Below, one piece after another: positions 17,276-24,407 of a DNA stretch of 38,931 bases (positions within the stretch are counted from its first letter, which is position 1; each line of letters begins with the position of its first letter). The position numbers and the translations under genes are program-made. This DNA comes from Pseudomonadota bacterium (GTDB taxonomy: Bacteria > Desulfobacterota > Binatia > Binatales > Binataceae), in assembly GCA_021324455.1 (NCBI GenBank), contig JAJPJA010000143.1, positions 1 to 38,931 of the forward strand, given 5' to 3'. The notes beneath the pieces were generated by a model that did no database searches, was not told the DNA's origin, and saw only the letters and a program-made list of their open reading frames with translations.

Positions 17276-19597
17276 TCACACCTTTGCCGGAGATGCGGTA
17301 TCGGAAGCCGCCCAAGCCCGCCTCACAATCACCGCAACGCCCTTGGCGCTGGGCGTTCCCGACAGCGGATCGTACAGGTTCAGCGGAATCAGCGGATTGG
17401 TCTCCGGATAGTAGGCGGCGCACGAGCCGTCGGGAATGCCGTAGCGAACCACTGTGAAACCGCGCGCTACGCGATCGATGCCGTCGGTGGAGATGGTTTG
17501 TATATCCACGCGGTCTCCCGGCGCCAACCCGCGCCTGGCGATCTCCCTGTCGTTGAGAAAGATTACGTCGCGCTGGCCGTAAACCCCGCGGTAGCGATCG
17601 TTATTGCTGTAGATGGTGGAGTTGTACTGGTCGTGGCTGCGCAGCGTGCTCAACCACAGCACCTGCGGATTGTCTTCGTGCGCATCTTCATCCAAGCCGG
17701 GAAAGACAATGAAGTTGGCCCTGCGGTTTGGGGTGTGCCAGATGCGCTGACTGGCGGCGTTGGTCAGATGGAATCCGCCCGGCACTTTGATGCGCGCGTT
17801 AAATCCCTGGAACGCCGGGAATACCGCTTCAATCTTGTCCCGGATTCGCGAGTAGTCCTCCACCAGCCATTCCCAGGGCACGACCGATTTGCCCAGGGTC
17901 GCTTTCGCCATCCCGGCCACGATCCACGGCTCCGAACGCAGATGATGACTGGCCGGCTCGAGCATCCCGCGCGACGCCTGCACCATCGACATCGCGTCCT
18001 CGATAGTGACCTCGCGCACCGACCCATTCGGCGCCCGATCCACCTCCGACCGGGCCAGGCAGGGCAATATCAGAGCGGCGCGGCCATGCACGACGTGACT
18101 TCGATTGAGCTTGGTCGCCACGCTCACGGTGAGCGCCAGCGAGCGGAACGCCTCGCAAATGATCGGGGTATCGGGCGAAGCGGCCACGAAATTTCCGCCC
18201 AGAGCGATGAACGCCCGGGCACCGCCCCGAACCATCGCCTCGATCGCGCCCAGCACGTCGTGGCCCTGTTCGCGCGGCGGATCGAAGCCGAACACCTGCT
18301 GCAAACGGTCAAGGAACTCCGCGTCGGGCTTTTCGTTGATGCCCATGGTGCGATTGCCCTGCACATTGGAATGCCCGCGCACCGGCACGACGCCCGCCCC
18401 CGGCCGCCCGATATTGCCCCGCAGCAGGAGCAGATTGGTGACCTGCTGCACGTTCTGCGTGCCGCGGAAATGCTGGGTGATTCCCATCCCGTAGCAGGCG
18501 ATGACGTTGCTGGCTCCGACGTAAACCCGCGCCGCCTCTTCGAGTTGGGCGCGGGAAAGCCCGGACTGCCGCTCGATCGCTGGCCACGGCGTTTGGCGCA
18601 GGTCCGCGCACAGGGCCTCGAAGCCGGCGGTGTGGCCTTCGATGAAGGCGGCGTCCAGAACTCGCGGCCGGTCCGCGCCGAGGGCGCGATCGTCCATCTC
18701 GATCGCCGCCTTCATCACTCCCTTGAGCGCAGCCGCGTCGCCGCCGACCTTCACCTGGTAATAATGCGTGGCGATTGGCGTCGAGCTCATGGCCGCCATT
18801 TCGAGCGGTCGCTGCGGAGCCTGAAACCGTTCCAGGGCGCGCTCGCGCAGCGGATTGAAGACCACGATGCGGGCCCCGCGGCGGGCGGCGTTGTGCAGTT
18901 CGGTCATCATCCGCGGACTGTTGGTGCCGGGATTCTGCCCGATGACGAAAATCGCGTCGGCGCGCTCGAAGTCCTCCAGCAGGCAGGTACCCTTCGCAAC
19001 TCCGATTGCCGGGGGCAGACCCACACTGGTCGACTCATGACAGTAATTCGCGCAATCGGGAAAGTTGTTGGTGCCGAATTCCCGGGCGAACAACTGGTAG
19101 AGAAACGCGGCCTCGTTGCTCGCCCTGCCCGAGGTATAGAATTCTGCCTGATTGGGATCCGCCAGACCGCGCAGTTCCCGGCCGATTAGCTCAAACGCGT
19201 CGTTCCAGCTCACCGGAACATAGCGATCGGTAGCCGCGTCGTAGCTCATCGGATGAGTGATGCGGCCCTGCTGTTCGAGCCAATAGTCGGACTGCCGCGC
19301 CAGTTCGGTCACCGTATGGCGCGCGAAGAACTCCGGCGCGGCGCGTTTGGCGGTGATCTCCCAGGCCAGCGCCTTGGCGCCGTTCTCGCAGATGACCAGC
19401 GGGTCGGCGTGCGCCGGCAAGGGATCGGGCCAGGCGCAACTGGGACACTTGAAGCCGCCGGGTTTGTTCATGCGCCACAGCGCCGCCGCTCCCTTTAACA
19501 GCACCCTCTGCTTCAAGAGCGCTGCGAGAGTGGCGAGCGCGGCGCCCCATCCACCGCCGGGATGGCGATATTCTTCAATTCGCGGCTGGCGGCTCAT
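17276..19597 (-). CDS. FdhF/YdeP family molybdopterin oxidoreductase
   Basis: 773 residues, normal for the YdeP/formate-dehydrogenase-alpha-like group. The N-terminus has FKCPSCAWPDP, with only one Cys pair rather than a full 4Fe-4S ligand set. The probable Mo ligand is Cys in NYCHESTSVG. Later come GQNPGTNSPRM, RGHSNVQGNRTMGI, ALGGNFVAASPD and the C-terminal molydopterin-binding barrel with YRGVYGQRDVIF. Relatives are linked to acid resistance or formate/other substrate oxidation; the substrate is unknown. No formate dehydrogenase partner subunits are nearby. Confidence 0.92.
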   Translation of the reverse strand: MSRQPRIEEYRHPGGGWGAALATLAALLKQRVLLKGAAALWRMNKPGGFKCPSCAWPDPLPAHADPLVICENGAKALAWEITAKRAAPEFFARHTVTELARQSDYWLEQQGRITHPMSYDAATDRYVPVSWNDAFELIGRELRGLADPNQAEFYTSGRASNEAAFLYQLFAREFGTNNFPDCANYCHESTSVGLPPAIGVAKGTCLLEDFERADAIFVIGQNPGTNSPRMMTELHNAARRGARIVVFNPLRERALERFQAPQRPLEMAAMSSTPIATHYYQVKVGGDAAALKGVMKAAIEMDDRALGADRPRVLDAAFIEGHTAGFEALCADLRQTPWPAIERQSGLSRAQLEEAARVYVGASNVIACYGMGITQHFRGTQNVQQVTNLLLLRGNIGRPGAGVVPVRGHSNVQGNRTMGINEKPDAEFLDRLQQVFGFDPPREQGHDVLGAIEAMVRGGARAFIALGGNFVAASPDTPIICEAFRSLALTVSVATKLNRSHVVHGRAALILPCLARSEVDRAPNGSVREVTIEDAMSMVQASRGMLEPASHHLRSEPWIVAGMAKATLGKSVVPWEWLVEDYSRIRDKIEAVFPAFQGFNARIKVPGGFHLTNAASQRIWHTPNRRANFIVFPGLDEDAHEDNPQVLWLSTLRSHDQYNSTIYSNNDRYRGVYGQRDVIFLNDREIARRGLAPGDRVDIQTISTDGIDRVARGFTVVRYGIPDGSCAAYYPETNPLIPLNLYDPLSGTPSAKGVAVIVRRAWAASDTASPAKV

Positions 19598-19767
19598 AGT
19601 CTGCGTCCCCCCGGGGACAGCTCAATTATCTGCATACCAACGCATCGTGCACTTTATTGCAGTGTTTTTATCCTTTTAAGCAGACCGCCTTCAAGCACGG
19701 CAAGAACCCTCTCACGCCGCGCCGAACCGATCCCGGCGCCGGCCGCTGATGACAGGATCCGGCGCAA

Positions 19768-20277
19768 TCACGATCGCCGATGGGAGGGCGCTCCAAGTGG
19801 TATCGCGCTGCCGGATTTGACCGGCAGGGGGCTGCTCGGGTCGAAGCCAAACGCCATCCTCTCGTACTGCACGACGGTCGTTACCAGAACCCCGATCGAC
19901 CAGCCGAACATCAGCAGACCTACGATAGCGATGAGGACCTCGGACAAACCGATACGCGTGGCAGGAAGAGCGCCGCTGTAGCCGAGGCTCGTGTAAGAAA
20001 TGCCGGCAAAGTACACCGATGATTTCAAGCCGCTGAAAAATCCCAGCGCGCGCAGGCATACGCCCCAGAACACGATCTCGGCCAGATGCAGCGCGAGCAA
20101 TTGAACAACCACGACCATGATGACCAATTGCCCCAGCAGGACTTTGCCATGCCGCGAGGCGGCGTCAAACATCCGCGGCCGCTCGGCAACAATCAGCATC
20201 GTGCCCAGCGAATGTATCACAACGGTGGCCACCACCGACGCTGAATTCCACAGCAAGGAAACAATATCCAGTTCCAT
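19768..20277 (-). CDS. Small two-helix ion channel-like membrane protein
   Basis: 169 residues. Hydrophobic helices lie at about 10-30, 50-72 and 110-135, with a pore-like segment between the last two. Its filter reads YTSLGYSG (96-102 region), close to the YTTLGYGD of bacterial Ion_trans_2 potassium channels, but with Ser where the second filter Gly normally is. This may be a channel with altered selectivity. It precedes the molybdopterin oxidoreductase on the same strand by 170 bases. Start ATG 20277 has only a weak ribosome site. Confidence 0.7.
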   Translation of the reverse strand: MELDIVSLLWNSASVVATVVIHSLGTMLIVAERPRMFDAASRHGKVLLGQLVIMVVVVQLLALHLAEIVFWGVCLRALGFFSGLKSSVYFAGISYTSLGYSGALPATRIGLSEVLIAIVGLLMFGWSIGVLVTTVVQYERMAFGFDPSSPLPVKSGSAIPLGAPSHRRS

Positions 20278-20408
20278 CGCCAGCCCGCATTACCATTGTC
20301 ACATGCCGCATGCCAGAGAATCAGTGCTTGATAAGAATGAAACGCAGGGAACATGCGCCACAAGGGCCGACTGTGCCGGGCAACAGGGGAAAGTCCGGCC
20401 GTTTGCGG

Positions 20409-20907
20409 TCAGGCGCCGCCGGCCGCCGCGCGATCGGGTCTGGACAGGCCGGCTGCGGCGGGCTTTGCGTCGGTCTGGTCCGCGGGTCTTTTCGGTCCAC
20501 CGCTGAGGCGCTGCACTATGACGAACAGGACCGGGACCAGGATTCGAGGCGCCAAATACCCGCGCCTGACCGATACCCGGAATGCGCGCGAGTTCATCGG
20601 TGATGTTGATCGCAATGTAGTTGGCCAAAAAATCCTGGTCCCAGGTCTTGTTCGGCGAGGTCATGGCGAAGACCAGTCCGTCGCCACTCCGATCGAGGAG
20701 CAGGTCAACGGCGCCAAGAACATGATCTACATGCTCGACGGTCAGCGCATCGGCGCCGGTGGAGACCGCCCTGGTCTGGATCTGGGGCGGCACGATATCG
20801 GGAAACTGCGCGATCGGCAGCCGAAACATCATCACGGCGCCGGCAATCACGAAAAAGATCGCGATGACCATGGCCACGATGGGCCGGTTGATAAAGAACT
20901 TCGACAT
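20409..20907 (-). pseudogene. Remnant of an RND (AcrB/HAE1-type) efflux permease
   Basis: Begins like a true permease: MSKFFINRPIVAMVIAIFF, then FRLPIAQFPDIVPPQI and TGADALTVE. The next 60 bases (20674-20733) are inverted: on the plus strand they encode QSVATPIEEQVNGAKNMIYM, the exact continuation of TVE in HAE1 permeases. After them the frame resumes at MTSPNKTWDQDFLANYIAI and ELARIPGIGQARVFGASN, so about 60 codons are lost. The gene then jumps, in another frame, to LVPVLFVIVQRLSGG, the permease C-terminus, ending at 20409. Roughly 800 internal codons are missing. It cannot make a functional pump. Confidence 0.88.
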
Positions 20908-20927
20908 CGGTTCAGTGTTGCGGCGCC

Positions 20928-22093
20928 TCAGGCGCGGCGGCCGCGCCCGGCGGTGCCTGATCGGATACCAGGCTTGACCTGCATTCCGTCGCTGACCTTC
21001 TGCACACCTCCGGTAACCACGCGCTGGCCGGGCGTGAGTCCCCGATCGATCACGCGCAGCGTGCCGTACGAGACGCCGGGCTTTATCGCGATCAGGGATA
21101 CGCGATTGCGCGCATCGACCACGGCCACCTGGTACTGACCCTGGGTTTTCGAGGATGGCGCGGTCCGGCACCAGCAGGGCGCGGGGCAAAACGCCGGTGG
21201 CCGATCGGATCTTGGCATACAGCCCCGGCCGCAGAATGTAGTCGTGATTGGGAAACAGGCCCTCGATCTTGATTGTCCCGGTCTGGACGTTGACCTGGCG
21301 ATTGGCGACATAGAAGTGCCCCCGATAGGGATAGATCGAACCGTCGGCCAAAATCATTTCGAGATCCGGTTCATCCCTGGCCACGCCCTTTTCCTGATGC
21401 TCCTTGATCTTTTGCGCGAAGCGGAGATATTCGCGCTCGCTGATCGGAAACGTAACTTTGATCGGATCGAGCTGCGAGACCGTGGTCAGCAGCGTGGATG
21501 GACTGACCAGGTCGCCGACCTGCGCCTTGGCAATTCCCGCGACCCCGTCGATCGGGGAAATCACCTGCGTCCATTCCAAATTGAGCCGCGCGGATTCCAC
21601 CGCCGCCTGCGCCGCTTCCACCGCCGCGGCACTGGCGCGAGTGGCCTGATTGACATGAGCGAAGTCCTGACGGCTGATCACCTGCGCCGCCAGCAGCGGT
21701 TTGTAGCGCGCCAGGTCTTCCTGATTCTTGCGCAGATCGGCCGTCTTACCGGACACGTCGCCGAGCGCCTGGTCCAACGCCGCCTTGTATTCGCGGGGAT
21801 CGATTTGAAACAGCAACTGCCCCGCACGCACGTGATCGCCGTCCTGATAGACCTGCTTCAGGATGTAGCCGGATACTTTCGGATGAATCAGCGCGTCAAC
21901 AAAGCCTTCGGTGGTGCCGACCCATCTGGAGTAAATCGGTACGTCCTCCTGGATGACATCGGTCACCGTCACCGCGGGAATTCGCGGCGCCGCAGCGGGA
22001 GCCGCCGGCCGGCATCCGGCCGCCAAGGACGCCGGCCAATAGCACAGCGGCGGCCGCGGCGCGCACCCTATCCGATCTTCGCGCAATCAGCAT
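20928..22093 (-). pseudogene. RND periplasmic adaptor (AcrA/MexE-type) with two frameshifts
   Basis: Sits in the usual adaptor-before-permease order, 20 bases ahead of the permease remnant. From the ATG at 22093 (MLIARRSDRVRAAAAAVLLAG) a first frameshift near 22040 leads to LAAGCRPAAP, a lipobox-like site, and VTVTDVIQEDVPIYSRWVG. The main frame has the barrel-sandwich (HPKVSGYILKQVYQDGD, QLLFQIDPREYKAALDQA), coiled-coil hairpin and SPIDGVAGIAKAQVGDLVSP. A second frameshift near 21150 is needed to reach QYQVAVVDARNRVSL, with the family C-terminal domain ending at 20928. With the broken permease, the whole pump appears inactive. Confidence 0.8.
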
Positions 22094-22234
22094 GCGTTAA
22101 TTATGGATGAGCCGCCCATTGGTGGCCATGATCGAATTGCCGGCCTCGGTTATATTGTTGACCTACGGCTGCGTCGTTTCGGGATGGCACAGACCCTGAG
22201 TGCCGCCCACCATAGAGCAGCGGATAGCGGACGC

Positions 22235-22921
22235 ATGGCGCCAAACAAAAGCATCGAACCGCTTAAACTGGGTGTGCTCATTTCGGGCTCCGGGACCAAT
22301 CTGCAGGCGATCCTTGACGCCATTGCGCGCGGCGAGGTGCACGCGGAAATTCGCATCGTCATTTCCAATCGCGCTGACGCCTACGGTTTGCAGCGCGCCC
22401 GCCAGGCCGGCATCCCCACCGTCATCATTGAGCATCGCCGCTTCTCCTCGCGCGAGGCGTTCGACGCCGAACTGGCAGGGGAATTAAACCGCGCCGGAGT
22501 GGAGCTGGTGGTGCTGGCCGGTTTCATGCGCCTGCTGTCCTCGGTGATGCTGCGCGCATTTCCCGATCGCATAATGAATATACATCCCGCCCTGCTGCCT
22601 TCATTTCCGGGGCTCCACGTGCAGAAAGCCGCGGTAGAGTACGGCGTGCGTTTTGCCGGATGTACGGTATTTTTTGTCACCGAGGGCGTGGACGACGGCC
22701 CGATCATCATCCAGGCGGCGGTTCCGGTTTATCCTGAGGACAGCGAAGAAACGCTCGCCGCGCGCATCCTGACCCAGGAGCATCGCATCTATCCGCGCGC
22801 GATCGAGTTGTTCGCACAGGGCCGGCTCAAGGTGGTTGGCCGCCGGGTTATCGTCAAGGGTTGGCAGGCCCCTGACGACACCCCGGCGCTGATCAATCCG
22901 CCGCTGGAGGAGCCAAAGTAA
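22235..22921 (+). CDS. purN: Phosphoribosylglycinamide formyltransferase
   Basis: 228 residues. Transfers a formyl group from 10-formyl-tetrahydrofolate to GAR in purine synthesis. The N-terminal GVLISGSGTNLQAI loop binds the nucleotide. Catalytic Asn115 and His117 lie in NIHPALLPSFPG, and Asp153 in GVDDGPII. Divergent from the adaptor pseudogene with 141 bases between. Several upstream codons are open, but the ATG at 22235 starts close to the family N-terminus. Unlike in many bacteria it is not adjacent to purM. Confidence 0.94.
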   Translation: MAPNKSIEPLKLGVLISGSGTNLQAILDAIARGEVHAEIRIVISNRADAYGLQRARQAGIPTVIIEHRRFSSREAFDAELAGELNRAGVELVVLAGFMRLLSSVMLRAFPDRIMNIHPALLPSFPGLHVQKAAVEYGVRFAGCTVFFVTEGVDDGPIIIQAAVPVYPEDSEETLAARILTQEHRIYPRAIELFAQGRLKVVGRRVIVKGWQAPDDTPALINPPLEEPK

Positions 22922-22991
22922 TGCCGGCGGACAAGGCGAAGCGCGCCATTCGCGCTGCAAACGGGCCGCGGCTGCTGCGGCAGCGTCGAAC

Positions 22992-23744
22992 TTGAAACGC
23001 GCGGCCCACTCTCATCCCAACTCTTTGTCCGCCCACGAAGAGGGGACGCGGAACAATTGCGCGGTGCCGCTTTCGGTTATCGTTCCGATGCTCAATGAAG
23101 GCGAGGCGATCCGCGCCGCGCTGCGCGCGCTGCGCATTGGTGCGCCGCGGGCTGAGATTATCGTGGTTGACGGCGGCAGCGTCGATGCCAGCCGCGCGGC
23201 GGCCAGCGGATTTTGCGACATCCTGATGGAGGCGCCGCGCGGACGCGCCCGGCAGATGAACGCCGGCGCCGCGCGCGCCCGCGGCGAGGTGCTGGCGTTC
23301 GTCCATGCCGATACTATCGTGCCGCCCACCTTTGCCGCGGACATCGCGGCGGCGCTGCGCAATCCGGCAATTGCCGGCGGACGCTTCGACCTCGCGCTGG
23401 ATTCCTTTGCCCTTCCCTACCGGCTGATCGGATGGCTGATCAGCGCGCGGTCGAGGCTCAGCCGAACGGGCACGGGCGACCAGGCGATCTTCGTTAGAGG
23501 CGAGGTGTTTCGCCGTCTGGGCGGCTTTCCCCCGATCGACATCTGCGAGGACCTTGACTTTACCCGGCGCCTCAAGCGTACGGGCGCGGTCGCCTGTCTG
23601 CGCAGCCGCGTTACCACCTCGGCCCGCCGATGGCGCCGCACGGGGCTCGTCCGCACGGTGCTGCGGATGTGGACCATCCGGCTCTTCTACCTGGCCGGTG
23701 TCTCGCCGGCCCGGCTGCGCCGATGGTACGCTGACGTGCGCTGA
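22992..23744 (+). CDS. TIGR04283-like (arsenosugar biosynthesis-type) family 2 glycosyltransferase
   Basis: 250 residues if begun at TTG 22992. A GT-A fold: SVIVPMLNEGEAI, VVDGGSVDASR, FVHADT (DxD-like metal site), GDQAIFVRGEVFRRLGGFP, EDLDFTRRL and SARRW. These match TIGR04283 transferases, which are often found with a radical SAM protein and arsenic-sugar genes; no such partners are seen here. The start is uncertain: neither the TTG nor a GTG at about 23062 (before PLSVIVP) has a good ribosome site. It follows purN by 70 bases. Confidence 0.8.
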   Translation: MKRAAHSHPNSLSAHEEGTRNNCAVPLSVIVPMLNEGEAIRAALRALRIGAPRAEIIVVDGGSVDASRAAASGFCDILMEAPRGRARQMNAGAARARGEVLAFVHADTIVPPTFAADIAAALRNPAIAGGRFDLALDSFALPYRLIGWLISARSRLSRTGTGDQAIFVRGEVFRRLGGFPPIDICEDLDFTRRLKRTGAVACLRSRVTTSARRWRRTGLVRTVLRMWTIRLFYLAGVSPARLRRWYADVR

Positions 23745-23818
23745 CCGCTCGCCCTTTTTGGAATCGGGCTCAGGCCGTATACTTGATCGAGGCGGTCCGC
23801 GCGGGAGGAGGTTTTGCT

Positions 23819-24082
23819 TTGGCCAAAGTAGAGATTTATACCACCCAGTTCTGCCCCTTCTGCGTCAGAGCCAAATCGTTGCTCACGCAAAAGGGCGTGG
23901 CGTTCGAAGAGATTGACGTGGGCGGCGACCCTGAACTGCGCGAGCGGATGGTTGAACGCGCCGGCGGGCGCCGTACGGTGCCGGAAATCTTCATCAACGG
24001 CCGCATCATCGGCGGCTACGACGAGTTGAAAGCGTTGGACGACGCCCGGCAGCTGGATCGGCTGCTCGCCCAGCCGGGTTGA
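23819..24082 (+). CDS. grxC: Glutaredoxin 3
   Basis: 87 residues, cytoplasmic thiol-disulfide oxidoreductase using glutathione. Active site CPFC at 12-15, cis-proline segment TVPEIFI, and GGYDEL for glutathione binding. The start codon is TTG at 23819: GGGAGGAGG lies 8 bases upstream, and the protein then begins AKVEIYTTQFCPFC as in family members. No ATG is available in the right place. Confidence 0.92.
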   Translation: MAKVEIYTTQFCPFCVRAKSLLTQKGVAFEEIDVGGDPELRERMVERAGGRRTVPEIFINGRIIGGYDELKALDDARQLDRLLAQPG

Positions 24083-24407
24083 TTTCTTACCCCCGCCCGT
24101 GTGTTATTTGTAAGCGCGGTCCCCAGCGATAACGCTGGAGGTAATTTCTGGCACAAGCGGAAAAGGTGATGGCGCCCAGGGAGATAAGGGACACCGAAAA
24201 GATTGCGGTCGGAGCGATCGGCACTGCGCTGCAAACCTGGCGGGCGCCGGAATTGATGAATATCGGCGATCGCCTGACCCATGTCCAGGCGCGTCTGGAT
24301 ACGACTGACCATCGTGTTAGCGGCCGTGAGCCGCGAGCTGCCGATTTCCGCGCACAGTTGGCTTCACTCCAGGTGCAATTCGCACGGCAGGGATAGATCG
24401 CGAGTCG
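24083..24407. other. Gap with possible broken small membrane gene
   Basis: 325 bases. On the minus strand one frame reads IQTRLDMGQAIADI and another, partly overlapping, has a hydrophobic helix PTAIFSVSLISLGAITFSA before a stop at 24087. Joined by a frameshift these would give a small coiled-coil and membrane protein. The plus strand also has a weak open frame. Neither has a convincing start or a recognised family. Confidence 0.25.

Noticed and set aside
17498..19189. 563-residue plus-strand frame opposite the molybdopterin oxidoreductase
   Set aside because: It is the antisense of a clearly recognised gene; rich in His, Arg and Asp with no domain pattern, a common artefact in GC-rich DNA.
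20353..21138. 261-residue plus-strand frame across the RND region containing a real permease motif
   Set aside because: Only the 60-bp inverted block carries family sequence; the rest is antisense to the minus-strand adaptor and permease, so it is not a separate gene.
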